64,000 nucleotides of DNA. Origin: Pseudomonadota bacterium (GTDB lineage: Bacteria > Desulfobacterota > Desulfobacteria > Desulfobacterales > RPRI01). The translations under genes and the position numbers were made by a program. Shown piece by piece: positions 18,071 through 27,648 of the stretch. The number at the start of each line of letters is the position of its first letter. Within the stretch, counting starts at the first letter, position 1. The DNA lies in contig JAHITX010000060.1 of the NCBI GenBank assembly GCA_018817425.1, forward strand, positions 1 to 64,000, written 5' to 3'. Under the pieces are notes generated by a model, which saw only the letters and a program-made list of their open reading frames with translations, was not told where the DNA came from and did no database searches.

Positions 18071-19084
18071 TTATCTGGATATTTCTCTAAGCATTGAATC
18101 AAATACTGATTTTCCATTTCTACCATATTCTTCAACGAAACCGCTTTCAATAATTGAAATCTCTTGTTTAATACTTGAATTTCTAAGGGCGGTTCGTGTT
18201 CTTCTCAGCCATTCAAGCAATTCTGATCGTGTGATTAAATTGTGAGACAATGTTTGTCCCATTTCTAAACCAACCATGTGTAAGGATTTTTTATACAACA
18301 GACTCCACATTTCTTCAGCGGTAAGAACCCCAAAGATTGATGTATATAATTTACCTTCATATTCACCAATTTGCCCCTTATTAAAATCCAAATTTATATA
18401 TTGCGACTTATTTGCAGTATAGAAGTTTGTAGATTTTAAATAATTATCGACCTCATTTTGATAGTAAGATATAAAAGATGTCTTAAATTTTTCCCTGTCT
18501 GCAGGAGAACCCTCAGCAATTAATTCCTTAAATATTGCAACAGAATTATCTAAAGCTTTTTTAAATCGACTTTGATAATTCATTTGATCTTGCACATATT
18601 TTGTTACATCTTCCGCAAAAAATTCACTATTTCTTTTTCCAATTTTTCCTGCAGCTACTTCGATGTGAGGACCAAGCACCAAATCAGCTTCCCGGTCTTG
18701 AAAACCTTTCCTGAAACCATCTTGAAAAGCTTTTTTTAAACTCAAATGAACTGTAAAATAATAATTTGACGTCCGCCAGTCTCCCTTGGGGTCAGAATCA
18801 GGTCTTCGTCCTGAGATCAAAAACTCAACAAAAGGATTATTGATTTGTTTAGGTTTATAATTTTCTAAGCGTAGTTTTTCTCCCCAATCATTTCCAGCTC
18901 TTTCATAAGCTTCAACTGTTTTTGCTGTATAGTCTTTATCCGATATCCTTACTATTTTTTCAACAATTTGAATTTGTGGTTCTGGCTTAGGCTGATTGAG
19001 GGGAACACAAGCAGATGTAAAATAAAAAATCATACTTATTGTGACCAATAGAAACAATTCATTTGTTTTACTTTTCAATTTCAT
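18071..19084 (-). CDS. Putative lipoprotein of unknown function
   Basis: A 337-residue protein with a signal peptide ending in a lipobox-like FTSAC (Cys26), followed by a proline-rich linker (PLNQPKPEP). The rest is alpha/beta, with a segment LKKAFQDGFRKGFQDREADL at about 120 and a helical C-terminal half. No known domain is recognised. It lies upstream of the exported lysine-rich protein gene on the same strand, so they may form an operon of envelope proteins. A hairpin is located about 50 nt before its start codon. Confidence 0.65.
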   Translation of the reverse strand: MKLKSKTNELFLLVTISMIFYFTSACVPLNQPKPEPQIQIVEKIVRISDKDYTAKTVEAYERAGNDWGEKLRLENYKPKQINNPFVEFLISGRRPDSDPKGDWRTSNYYFTVHLSLKKAFQDGFRKGFQDREADLVLGPHIEVAAGKIGKRNSEFFAEDVTKYVQDQMNYQSRFKKALDNSVAIFKELIAEGSPADREKFKTSFISYYQNEVDNYLKSTNFYTANKSQYINLDFNKGQIGEYEGKLYTSIFGVLTAEEMWSLLYKKSLHMVGLEMGQTLSHNLITRSELLEWLRRTRTALRNSSIKQEISIIESGFVEEYGRNGKSVFDSMLREISR

Positions 19085-19134
19085 CGCAATTTCCTTTGTT
19101 ATTTATGTTTTTATCTTTCCATTTTAAAAACACA

Positions 19135-19172
19135 AAAGCCCCTTGCTTCAATTATCTGAAGATTGGGGCTTT
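19135..19172 (-). terminator. Hairpin upstream of the lipoprotein gene
   Basis: AAAGCCCC at 19135-19142 pairs with GGGGCTTT at 19165-19172, and an inner CTTCA/TGAAG stem extends it. On the minus strand it is followed by a T-rich run (TTTTGTGTTTTT), the form of an intrinsic terminator. It stands only 50 nt before the lipoprotein start, so it may be an attenuator in that leader or the end of an older transcript. Function is inferred only from shape. Confidence 0.45.
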
Positions 19173-19200
19173 ATTATATCCTGTCATATTCGATCCTTTT

Positions 19201-19341
19201 GAGACCTTTGCAAAACGCCCCCTTTTGCCCAATTCCATCATCAAGCGAAAATTTCAATACTCGTAATACCCGAAGTATTCCTTTGGTTGAAATTTTTGCC
19301 TTTCTTGAACTTGAGCAAAATTGAACATTTTCAAAAGTATC
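19201..19341. repeat. Diverged MITE-like element, relative of element A
   Basis: A 141-bp stretch with imperfect inverted ends (left GAGACCTTTGCAAAA, right inverse GATACTTTTGAAAAT; 12 of 15 match). It shares the order and much of the sequence of element A, including a middle block close to AAATACTCNATGTATTCC and an AAATTTT stretch. No clear target duplication is seen. It appears to be an older or different subfamily. The rest of the gap 19085-19767 has no gene; a short direct repeat of GTGCATATTA lies near 19500. Confidence 0.6.
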
Positions 19342-19767
19342 ATCCTATAAATAATAAAATGAGTTAACGGTTTATTTTTACAGAAAATGCCAAAACGACA
19401 CAAATTTTATAATGAACAACAATACGAAAATTTTGCTAACACTTTCCATTAATTAAATTAAGGGAGAAAATAGGTTAACCAACTGTAATCGTGCATATTA
19501 ACGTGCATATTAGGGTCACATTTTAAATATTTATTATTCTTTTATAGCCGTATTCAATCCGCTACCCATGCAAATCTCCATTTTTGTAATATTCTGTTTT
19601 TTCAAGAAACCATTTTTGACAAATTTATCATAATTTAAAAAGATCCATTTAATTCAAAGTATTGCCTTGCTTGATAAGACTTCGATTAAAAGTAATCTTT
19701 AGAATAATGGTATTCAAGGAAAAGATTACGTTCATTAAATTAAATATCGTACTTTAGACTCAGAACT

Positions 19768-20349
19768 TTAGTGTAAAAATGTCAACCTGGATTTTTTTGT
19801 CCAAAACCGTGAGAGTATAGGTGAGAGTTTAGGCCCTTTAGTTCTACAGTTATTGTTTTTCAATGAGACAATAACCTGTTTTATCAATTTTTTAACAAAT
19901 GTCTTATAACGCCTGCGGGCTGTTTTTGTTTTGTTTCCGAAAAGTACCAAAACATCAGTTATATCCTGCCATTGCCGGGAAATCTTACCCATGATGTTGC
20001 TATGCCCTGAATAAGGAGAATGACCCAAAGCCTCCATATTTTCAACAAGCTGGGCTCTGATGGGATTTAGATGAATGTAACGGACCAACTCAAGCAGATA
20101 AGCATCCTCCTGGCATAAAATGGATTTATAGCGGTTCTGAAATAGACGCCCGGATCGATTATACCGCCGGTTAAATACAACTGCATATCCGGTAAGCAGC
20201 CACCTCATTGAAGTTGACACCGAAACACTGCCGGTTTTTACCAGTAAGTAAAAATGATTTAAAAATAGAGACCATGCAAAACAACGACTTTGGGTTTCGG
20301 TTATAAGCTTTCCAAACCGGTTAAGAAAATCATCGCGAATTAAAACAAT
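19768..20349 (-). pseudogene. Degenerate REP-associated tyrosine transposase (Y1 family)
   Basis: The frame is open from 20349 and encodes DDFLNRFGKLITETQSRCFAW, then LLTGYAVVFNRR, SGRLFQNRYKSILC and YLLELVRYIHLNPIRAQLV. These are hallmarks of RAYT/IS200-like Y1 transposases. The N-terminal part with the usual HVTSRGN region is missing: a TAA at 20350-20352 closes the frame. The HUH motif, normally P-N-H-F-H, reads L-N-H-F-Y, so a metal-binding histidine is lost. The element is therefore inactive. Confidence 0.8.
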
Positions 20350-20543
20350 TTATGCTTACACCGACTGGCAGTTTTTTACGCCTAATTTTTATTTTGCTTT
20401 CAAATGTAAAAAAACCATTATACATTTTTATCAATTCTTGAAAAAGGATTTTGCAGAACCGGCTTATTTATACTTGAAAAGATGTTTTGCGACACACCGG
20501 CAGTAATCTTTGCGACAGATTTAGTACCTTTTGCTCAAAGCAA

Positions 20544-22907
20544 CTACTTCTTCAATTCTTCCTTAACAGCCAGACCTATCTTTTTAAATGTTATGGGCTT
20601 CTTTACAAACTGGCCTGCGCCCAGTTTTTGTGTTTTTTTCACCTCTTCTGTTTCAGCAAGGCCGCTTACGATCACAGCTTTTTGGCCGGGGCGTACCTTT
20701 AATATCTTCTCATATGTCTCACATCCATTTATTCCAGGGTCCATAATCATATCGAGCAGTATTAAATCCGCTCTATTCTCTTTCAAATATTCTACAGCCT
20801 CCTCTCCGCCGGAAACTGCGAAAGCTTCATATCCCAAGGCATCAAGCATCATACACGATATTTCTCTTTGGCTTTCCATATCATCAACAACAAGAATAAC
20901 TTCCTTGTTTCCTTTAAGGTCATCAAGAGGATCAAACGAAGACCGCTTCGATAATTCCTCTTTAGTAATAGGAAAATACAACTCAAAAGTTGTAAGTTTT
21001 TCACCGGTTATCACATCTATGTAGCCTTCATGATCCTGAACAACATTCCATACGACTGAAAGGCCAAGACCTGTACCGCTTCTGCCCATTACCTTCCTGG
21101 TATAAAAGGGATCAAAGATTCTTTCAAGATCATCCGGTGATATTCCCGAACCATTATCTGAAACAGATAAAACGACATACTCACCTGCTTTTAAACTATC
21201 ATATCCCCTCATTGGTTTGTCCAGACTGAGGTTCATGGTAGATATCGTAATACTACCACTGCCTTCAATGGCTTCTATGGCATTCAAGACAAGATTCATT
21301 ATAGCTTTTCTGATATGAACATCAGAAGCATTTACATTAAAAGGGTGAGGGCAAAGATTCGCATTGATCGTAACTGAAGGATGAAAATGTTGAAGTTTGT
21401 TAAACTCAGGTGAACTTAAATATTCACGGATTATTAAATTGATATTTAATGGGGTTTTAACCGTAGCAACTCCTCTTGCTAATGTCAGTAAATTCTGGAC
21501 AATAGAAACAGCCCTTGTTCCTGAATCCTGTATTGCTTCTATCGGTTTTCTAAGACTGCTGCATTCAGGCAAATCCATTAAAAGTAATTCCGGATAGCCT
21601 ACAACACCAGATAATACATTATTCAGATCGTGCGCCACACCGCCTGCCAAAAGGCCCAGAGCTTCCATTTTTTTTAATCTGGCGATCTTCTCCTCATTTT
21701 CGCGCAGGGCCTTATATGCCTGCTTAACCTCGGTAAGATCAATCATAATCCCCCGCAATCCCACAGATTGTCCTTGCTGAATAATCGGGGTGGAATATAC
21801 TATAAGAGGAAATGTGCTGCCGTCTTTTCTCAATGCGGTATATTCATTACCTTCTGATTTCTCACCATTCATAATATTTTGTATTTTGTTAAGGGCTCGA
21901 TTTCTATCTTCAGGTATAAGCATCGTAAGGGCGTTAATTCCCTTTTTGAAATCATCTTCAGTATAGCCAAGCAATTCATATGTACGCCGGTTGACAAAAG
22001 TCGTAGTGCCTTGTTTATCTACTTCAAAAACAACCTGGGGCAATAGCTCAGCCAATTGTCTGTATTTTTCTTCGCTTTGCTGCAAAGCCTCTTCAGCCTG
22101 CATTATTTCAGTTCTATCGTAAAAAACTGAAATAAAGCATTTTTCCCCTGCGATCTGTACTTCTTTAGAAAATACAAATGTTTTGATTACAGAACCATCT
22201 TTTATGTTAAAATCTATTTCAAGCCCATTAACTTCTCCTGATGATTCCAGCTCCTTTATAAGCCTGTTTCTTTTATCTACAGAATATAAGCCCAATTCAG
22301 TAGAAACCTTACCAAGTATTTCCTCCGAAGTATATTTTGTCAACTCACAGAGTTTTTTATTTACATTAATTATCTTTCCTGTTTTCTTTTCCGATACAGC
22401 AATGGCCATTGGAGATAAATCAAATATAACCTGCAATTTTTTCCGTTTCTCTAAAAGATTTTTTTCCGCCAGTTTGCGCTCGGTAATATCTATATAAAAA
22501 CCTACAATAAATTTAACCCGGTTGTTTTCTTTAAGCGGTGATATGATGATATGACAATGTATTTCTTTGTCATTCAGCCTGAAAGTTCCTTCTTCATTTA
22601 CAAATTCACCGGCAAAAGCACGGCTGTTTTTGCTTTGCCACAAAGATAGAGTTTCTTTGTCGCTGCTCAGATCTTCGGGCCGTTTTCCAATAAAATCACC
22701 CCAATGTTTTCTGCAAATAGAATTCTGAAAAACATAACGGCCCTGTTCATCAATCACAAAATAATCAAAAGGGATGCTCTCGATTGCAACTTCAAAAATA
22801 GCCTCTCTGCCACGCATTGCTTCATAGCTTAACTTATATTCATCAACCTCTTTTTCCAGATCTTTAATCCTTGATTCAAGCTTTGCATAAGCTTCTGTAT
22901 CAGACAT
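20544..22907 (-). CDS. Soluble hybrid histidine kinase (3x PAS-HisKA-HATPase-REC)
   Basis: A 787-residue cytoplasmic hybrid kinase without membrane helices. A coiled coil (about 5-30) leads into three PAS domains (about 35-145, 155-270, 280-395). Then come HisKA with phosphoacceptor His426 ([13 protein letters not shown]), a HATPase domain with DNGSGI and SGTGLGL boxes, and a C-terminal receiver beginning VVDDMESQREI with LLDMIMDPG as the phosphorylation site. From HisKA to the C-terminus it parallels the membrane kinase at 2332-5433, including the closing K-K-P-[IL]-T-F/L-x-K-I-G-L-A. The sensor signal is presumably cytoplasmic. No output partner is adjacent. Confidence 0.9.
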   Translation of the reverse strand: MSDTEAYAKLESRIKDLEKEVDEYKLSYEAMRGREAIFEVAIESIPFDYFVIDEQGRYVFQNSICRKHWGDFIGKRPEDLSSDKETLSLWQSKNSRAFAGEFVNEEGTFRLNDKEIHCHIIISPLKENNRVKFIVGFYIDITERKLAEKNLLEKRKKLQVIFDLSPMAIAVSEKKTGKIINVNKKLCELTKYTSEEILGKVSTELGLYSVDKRNRLIKELESSGEVNGLEIDFNIKDGSVIKTFVFSKEVQIAGEKCFISVFYDRTEIMQAEEALQQSEEKYRQLAELLPQVVFEVDKQGTTTFVNRRTYELLGYTEDDFKKGINALTMLIPEDRNRALNKIQNIMNGEKSEGNEYTALRKDGSTFPLIVYSTPIIQQGQSVGLRGIMIDLTEVKQAYKALRENEEKIARLKKMEALGLLAGGVAHDLNNVLSGVVGYPELLLMDLPECSSLRKPIEAIQDSGTRAVSIVQNLLTLARGVATVKTPLNINLIIREYLSSPEFNKLQHFHPSVTINANLCPHPFNVNASDVHIRKAIMNLVLNAIEAIEGSGSITISTMNLSLDKPMRGYDSLKAGEYVVLSVSDNGSGISPDDLERIFDPFYTRKVMGRSGTGLGLSVVWNVVQDHEGYIDVITGEKLTTFELYFPITKEELSKRSSFDPLDDLKGNKEVILVVDDMESQREISCMMLDALGYEAFAVSGGEEAVEYLKENRADLILLDMIMDPGINGCETYEKILKVRPGQKAVIVSGLAETEEVKKTQKLGAGQFVKKPITFKKIGLAVKEELKK

Positions 22908-23200
22908 TTGGCACGCTCCATATGATAGTAATAAAAATAAACAGCCTCAAATAAAATTAAAAAAATTTTTAACCCGGTATGAAAGTACTTTTTCACACAC
23001 AAAGCTTTAAATATGGTGACATACTATTGTTAATAGAATCTTTGGTGCTCATTAAGTCAATTATAACAAAAGCAAGTTCTTAAAATAAAAAGCAACACCG
23101 CATTTGAGTTTCCAAAGTTTCATGTATTTGCCTCAGGCAAAATAATGGTGCAATCCGGCTATTTTTACACCGGCAAATTCATATTACTTTTCCACCATGT

Positions 23201-23293
23201 TTATTTATTATTTTGACGGTATTTTCGTGCGTTCAAAGCGATCACTTTCAGCGCTTCTGAAGAGTACTTCCCAAACATCATAAATATAGGCAT
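23201..23293 (-). pseudogene. N-terminal stub of a GYD-domain protein
   Basis: A 30-codon ORF with a good ribosome-binding site (GAAGG, 7 nt spacer) begins MPIFMMFGKYSSEALKVI, which matches the usual start of small GYD-domain proteins of about 95 residues. The homology stops near residue 18, the sequence then drifts and ends in a stop. It looks like a truncated gene. An inverted repeat, GTATCC-AAAA-GGATAC at 23371-23386, lies upstream and could be an old operator. Confidence 0.45.
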
Positions 23294-23442
23294 CTTGATA
23301 CCTTCTTTCCTGTTCAAAATAAATCCAATTGGCGTAATTTTGGTTATACGGGAAAACTATTTTTTTGGATAGTATCCAAAAGGATACCTTTTTATGTTTT
23401 TCATGGCATAAAACAAAGGTATTATAAATTATATATAGATAC

Positions 23443-23870
23443 TCTATAGGCCGGTTTCTTAAATGCAGCCATTTAGCTGTCTATAATTGGATAAATGCAT
23501 TTGGTAAAGCTGAGGACGATATTCGTTCGGAAAAAGCGATAAAGGTTGTGGAAGTACATGAAATGCATAGCTATATCTCTTTAAAAAAGAATATTGTTGG
23601 ATCTGGATTGCTGTTGATCGATATGGAAAGAGGTTCTTCAACTGCGTATTGGGCGATCGTGGCACAGCCACTGGCGAGCAATTGTGGGATACCATCAAAA
23701 ATATCAAGAATGGCAAAATAGTTACTGACTACTGGAAACCGTACGAAAATCTCATTCCTCAAGAGCTGCATATCCAATCCAAGGCTGAGACATTTGCTGT
23801 AGAGGGTTATAGTAGTTTTTTCGACACTTTCTTGCAAGAATTCGAAGTAAATCCAAATGCTACAGCTTTT
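23443..23870 (+). pseudogene. IS1-family transposase remnant
   Basis: Conceptual translation in shifting frames gives RFLKCSHLAVYNWINAFG, VVEVHEMHSYISLKK, then (minus one) YCWIWIAVDRYGKRFF, LGDRGTATGEQLWDTIK, DYWKPYENLIP and KAETFAVEGY. These match IS1-type transposases of the DDE class. The first frame change falls at A-AAA-AAG (23583-23589) in the correct phase for minus-one slippage. A second change near 23815 (into FFRHFLARIRSKSKCYS) breaks the protein. The zinc-ribbon N-terminus and the terminal repeats were not identified. Confidence 0.8.
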
Positions 23871-23876
23871 CTTATT

Positions 23877-23920
23877 CCCCCTCACCCTGGCCCTCTCCCA
23901 CGAGGGGAGAGGGTAAAAGG
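23877..23920. repeat. REP-like palindrome
   Basis: CCCTCTCCC at 23891-23899 and GGGAGAGGG at 23905-23913 form a perfect 9-bp stem with a 5-nt loop, set in a GC-rich block unlike its AT-rich surroundings. Similar palindromes are scattered through many proteobacterial genomes as REP-like repeats. The degenerate RAYT gene 3.5 kb away belongs to the class of enzymes linked to REP spread, but a link between these two is inference. Confidence 0.6.
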
Positions 23921-24003
23921 AAAACGGTTGCATAGGACTTAACAAATATGGTTTTGAAATATGATTTGAAATTCTGGTAGTTCTTTCCGGATTCGCTCGC
24001 TAG

Positions 24004-24144
24004 TGTCCGTCTATAAATGGTAGATTGCGCTTCAGATCAAGGCCGCAGCATTTTTAAAAACGCATGCGTAATGGGTTTACGTCGAGTATTTCAAAAACGC
24101 GAGAACGCAGATATGTGGCACAAGATGCCATTTATGGACGGACA
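24004..24144. repeat. Small inverted-repeat element B
   Basis: A 141-bp stretch bounded by TGTCCGTCTATAAATGG and its inverse CCATTTATGGACGGACA (one mismatch in 17). It has no convincing coding capacity. The left 48 bases recur at 1361-1409 on the opposite strand. It is a second MITE-like family, distinct from element A. No target duplication is evident. The remaining sequence to the mutase gene stop at 24268 holds nothing recognisable. Confidence 0.65.
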
Positions 24145-24267
24145 ATCACTATCCCCGATGCTTGCACCGGGGTTAGTGATAGATATTGCGATTCAAGAAA
24201 GATACAGTGATTGATATTTTTAGTTGCAGGAAGTGAAAGCAATTATATTTATTGTCGTGCCTGAATA

Positions 24268-25911
24268 TCAGTCTTTAAAAGGTGATTCAATCATTTCAAA
24301 CGGGTCGTAATGATGACCACGGCCTACTCTTAATGAACCCCATATTTCGCCTATAGTTGCATATTCTTTACAGGCTTCTATCATGGTTGGAGTAAGATTA
24401 ACATTTCCCTGTTTGTCTTCTTCTACCAGTTTTTTTATTAATTCTTTTACAGCATTATTATTTCTCTTCTTTTTTATATCCTTTACTCTCTGAACCTGTT
24501 CGGCAGTAGAAGCTTTAGATACTACATGAATGGGAATTTTATGGTCTTGTTCAGGTGGAACCACCAAATCGTTAATACCTACAAGTTTCATGTCTCCGCT
24601 TTCTATATCTGTCTGACGCTTTAAAGCAGCTTCGTCTATCATTGCCCTTATCCATCCGTCTTTAACGCCTTCTTCCAGACCTCCCTTGTCAAGTATCTTC
24701 TGAAGAAGTTCCCATGACCTCTTTTCTACTTCGTTTGTAAGCCACTCAACATAGTAAGAGCCGGCAAGAGGATCAACCACATTGGCAATTCCGGTTTCAT
24801 AAGCAAGAATGTTTTGTGTACACATAGCAATCCTGGTTGCAACTTCCGTAGGCAGACATAAAGGCTCATCATACATAACAGGGTCAATGGCATTACAGCC
24901 GCCAAGAGCAGCAGACATAAGCTGTACTGCAATTCGCCCTATATTGTTAAGAGGCTGCTGAGCTATAGCTGTAAGTCCGGATACCCGTGCTGCGATATAA
25001 AGCTTTTGTGCTCTCGGATTCTTGGAACCGTACCTTTCTCTTGCTATTTTTGCCCATATTCTTCTGGATGCCCTGAATTTGGCAATTTCTTCAAAAAAAT
25101 CCATCCATATTGTAAAAGTAAAAGGAACCCTGTTTGCAAATTCGTCAAAATTTAATCCGCGCTCTACAAGCCGGTCGGCAAATGCTATTGTGGAAGCAAA
25201 TCCCAGTGCTGTTTCCATAACAGCAGGCGTCCCTTCTTCTGAAACATTGTGTGCGCTTGTATGAAATGTTGCAAATCTTAATTTATTTTTCGAACAGTAT
25301 TCGACTACATCAACTGCAAGTTTGGACCATAAATCCAGAGGCTGAGGGGTAACAAAGCCACTGTAGTACTGACAATATAAATTAAGAGCAGCACCGCCGT
25401 TTAAAGCAGAATAAGGGACGCCCTGCTTTTGGGCCATAGCAAAAAACATACAGGGTAAAACCGGGCCGCTTGCCCCTGACGATTCGAAAGTGATTGTTGT
25501 CTTGTCAATAGGAAAGCCTTCTAAAATGGTTTCAACATCATCTAATGAGGATACCGGTATGCCAACCAAACCGGCTTCATCCACTGCCATAGGATGGTCA
25601 GCATCAATTCCGACCTGAGTGGGGTAATCATTTACAACCTCAACTCCTTCCGATCCTATGCTGGCCAGATACTTCAGTCTTTCCATGGAATCTTTTGCCG
25701 AACCGAATCCGGAAAGAAATCTTCTTGTCCAGATTCTGTTTCGAAACATCCCCTTATATAAACCTCTTGTATAAGGGTATTCCCCGGCTTCACCGAGATC
25801 CCTGTCATAATCAAAATCTTTTAAGTCTTCGGGCTTATACATCTCTTTTAATGGTATACCTGAAGCCGACTCGAACTTCCTGTTTGCGTCTTCCTGAATC
25901 GTTGTTTTCAT
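24268..25911 (-). CDS. B12-dependent acyl-CoA mutase, large subunit
   Basis: A 547-residue substrate-binding (TIM-barrel) subunit of the methylmalonyl-CoA mutase superfamily, lacking its own B12 domain. Family marks include W61-T-R-R-F-L-S-G-F, DYPTQVGIDADHP (about 95-107), TPQP (188-191), a histidine at about 221 in SAHNVSEEG, and the late LAYETGIANVVDPLAGS. By eye alignment, the residue equivalent to Tyr89 of methylmalonyl-CoA mutase is Leu66, and the carboxylate-binding Arg207 is replaced by Leu194. Methylmalonyl-CoA is therefore an unlikely substrate. It overlaps the B12-binding subunit gene by 4 nt and is last in the operon. The substrate is unknown. Confidence 0.88.
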   Translation of the reverse strand: MKTTIQEDANRKFESASGIPLKEMYKPEDLKDFDYDRDLGEAGEYPYTRGLYKGMFRNRIWTRRFLSGFGSAKDSMERLKYLASIGSEGVEVVNDYPTQVGIDADHPMAVDEAGLVGIPVSSLDDVETILEGFPIDKTTITFESSGASGPVLPCMFFAMAQKQGVPYSALNGGAALNLYCQYYSGFVTPQPLDLWSKLAVDVVEYCSKNKLRFATFHTSAHNVSEEGTPAVMETALGFASTIAFADRLVERGLNFDEFANRVPFTFTIWMDFFEEIAKFRASRRIWAKIARERYGSKNPRAQKLYIAARVSGLTAIAQQPLNNIGRIAVQLMSAALGGCNAIDPVMYDEPLCLPTEVATRIAMCTQNILAYETGIANVVDPLAGSYYVEWLTNEVEKRSWELLQKILDKGGLEEGVKDGWIRAMIDEAALKRQTDIESGDMKLVGINDLVVPPEQDHKIPIHVVSKASTAEQVQRVKDIKKKRNNNAVKELIKKLVEEDKQGNVNLTPTMIEACKEYATIGEIWGSLRVGRGHHYDPFEMIESPFKD

Positions 25912-26342
25912 ATTTGCTTCTCCCTGACAGGATTTAAATCCCTTTTGCTTTTCTTTTCAACAAGGGATGTAATTGTTTCTACTATTACATTAGACATTGC
26001 TCCGGGCCCGATAACTGCGTCAACACCCAGTGCCTTTAGTTCATCAGGAAAAGGATCCGGAATGGTTCCGCCTACAATTACTACAACATTGTCCATTCCC
26101 TCTTTTTTCAACATGTCAATCAGCTTGGGGACCAGTCTGGTATGATTTGATGACTGACAGCTTATACCAACAACATCTGCATCTTCTTCTACAACGGCCT
26201 TGAAAATTGTTTCAGGACTTTGAAATCTTCCAAGATATACCACTTCCATACCGGCATCACGCAACATTGCGCTTACAATTTTGGCTCCTACATCGTGCCC
26301 GTCAAGACCAATTTTTGAAATTACTGCTTTTATCTGCTTCAT
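25908..26342 (-). CDS. B12-binding small subunit of acyl-CoA mutase
   Basis: A 144-residue Rossmann-like cobalamin-binding domain. The base-off/His-on signature D14-G-H16-D-V-G19 supplies the lower cobalt ligand, and the VIVGGTIPDPF segment fits the later nucleotide-tail pocket. This free-standing size matches the small subunits of isobutyryl-CoA and 2-hydroxyisobutyryl-CoA mutases and of archaeal methylmalonyl-CoA mutases. It is translationally coupled to the large subunit gene (4-nt overlap) and 108 nt after the thiolase gene. Confidence 0.92.
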   Translation of the reverse strand: MKQIKAVISKIGLDGHDVGAKIVSAMLRDAGMEVVYLGRFQSPETIFKAVVEEDADVVGISCQSSNHTRLVPKLIDMLKKEGMDNVVVIVGGTIPDPFPDELKALGVDAVIGPGAMSNVIVETITSLVEKKSKRDLNPVREKQI

Positions 26343-26450
26343 GAGATACTTCCTCTTTGCATTAGATTTTAGGCAATATTGAAGCTCCCCGACGCAAGCA
26401 TCGGGGATTGCGCTCGTTGTTGCGGTTCAACTCACCTGCCATTTACTTTT

Positions 26451-27644
26451 TTATTTAGGTTCCGTTCCAAAAATATTAACCAATGCAACGGCACCGGTTC
26501 CGCCAAGGTTATGCGTAAGGCCTATTTTCGGATCCTTTACCTGGCGTTTGCCGGCTTCACCACGCAATTGCCAGAATATCTCGCATGCCTGGGCTACTCC
26601 TGTGGCTCCAATGGGGTGACCTTTTGATTTTAATCCTCCGCTTACATTGCAGGGTATATCACCGTCTAACATTGGGCCACCGTTTTCCACCCATTGACCG
26701 CCTTTTCCCCGCTCACAAAAACCTAAGTCTTCGTAATCTATTAATTCCGTGCAGGTAAAACAGTCATGTATTTCGGCTACATCTATGTCTTTGGGCGAAA
26801 TATCGGCTATCTCGTATGCGGTTTTACCGGCTATTGTTGTTGTATCCCACTGGTGATAATGCCGTTTCTGGTGACCGTAAAAATCATCGCAGGCAAGTGC
26901 GCTGCTCCAAAGATATATCGGCTTGTCGGTATATTCCCTGGCGATATCTTCTCTGGTCAATATAATTGCTGCTGCACCGTCGGTTGTCGGGCAGCAATCA
27001 AACAGCCCTAATGGCCAACTTATCATCGGAGCATTCATTACCTGTTCCATGGTTACTTCAAACTGAAAATGGGCATACGGATCAAGAGTTCCGTTGTGAT
27101 GATTCTTTACCGCAATCATTGCAAAATGTTCTTTCTTTGTTCCGTATTTTGCCATATGGGCTACACCGAATTGCCCGTACATCGCAGGCCCTGTCAGCCC
27201 TCTTGGATGCCACCACTGATGATATGAGGTGTTGGCCTGGCCTATCATGGATTCACGTCCCGGAATGTCTCTCATCTTCTCGGCACCTACTACAAGTGCT
27301 ACATCATATACTCCGGCTTTAATGGCAAAAGCTGCCTGACGTATAGCATCACTGCCGGTACAACAGGCGTTTTCCACCCTGCTTACAGGTTTATCATAAA
27401 ATGTGAGCGCATTGGAAAGGGTGGCTCCGCTTACTATTTCTTTTCTCAAGCTTGTTCCGGGTAAACAACATCCGAACCATGCAGCTTCAATCGCATCTTC
27501 TTTTATTCCCTTGTCAACGCTTTTTAAGCAATTCTCATATGATTCAAATATCATGTCTTCTAAGCTTTTTTCAAAAAGCTCTCCGAAACGAATCATACCA
27601 GCGCCTACCACTGCTACATTTAAAGGATTCTTTTTACGCGCCAT
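26451..27644 (-). CDS. Thiolase-family (SCP2-type) acyl-CoA thiolase
   Basis: A 397-residue thiolase-fold protein of the SCP-x/lipid-transfer branch. The nucleophile region ENACCTGSD holds Cys94, and the C-terminal GGLKSKGHPIGATG supplies the catalytic histidine. EIHDCFTCTELI is the usual third motif. Members of this branch often need a DUF35 zinc-ribbon/OB partner, and here a DUF35 domain is fused to the neighbouring synthase-like protein, whose gene ends 4 nt upstream. It probably cleaves or forms a beta-ketoacyl-CoA made in the operon's pathway. Confidence 0.9.
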   Translation of the reverse strand: MARKKNPLNVAVVGAGMIRFGELFEKSLEDMIFESYENCLKSVDKGIKEDAIEAAWFGCCLPGTSLRKEIVSGATLSNALTFYDKPVSRVENACCTGSDAIRQAAFAIKAGVYDVALVVGAEKMRDIPGRESMIGQANTSYHQWWHPRGLTGPAMYGQFGVAHMAKYGTKKEHFAMIAVKNHHNGTLDPYAHFQFEVTMEQVMNAPMISWPLGLFDCCPTTDGAAAIILTREDIAREYTDKPIYLWSSALACDDFYGHQKRHYHQWDTTTIAGKTAYEIADISPKDIDVAEIHDCFTCTELIDYEDLGFCERGKGGQWVENGGPMLDGDIPCNVSGGLKSKGHPIGATGVAQACEIFWQLRGEAGKRQVKDPKIGLTHNLGGTGAVALVNIFGTEPK

Positions 27645-27648
27645 ATCA

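Noticed and set aside
24268-26342. Methylmalonyl-CoA mutase
   Set aside because: The fold fits, but the residues that bind the methylmalonyl/succinyl carboxylate are not conserved and the neighbours do not include an epimerase.
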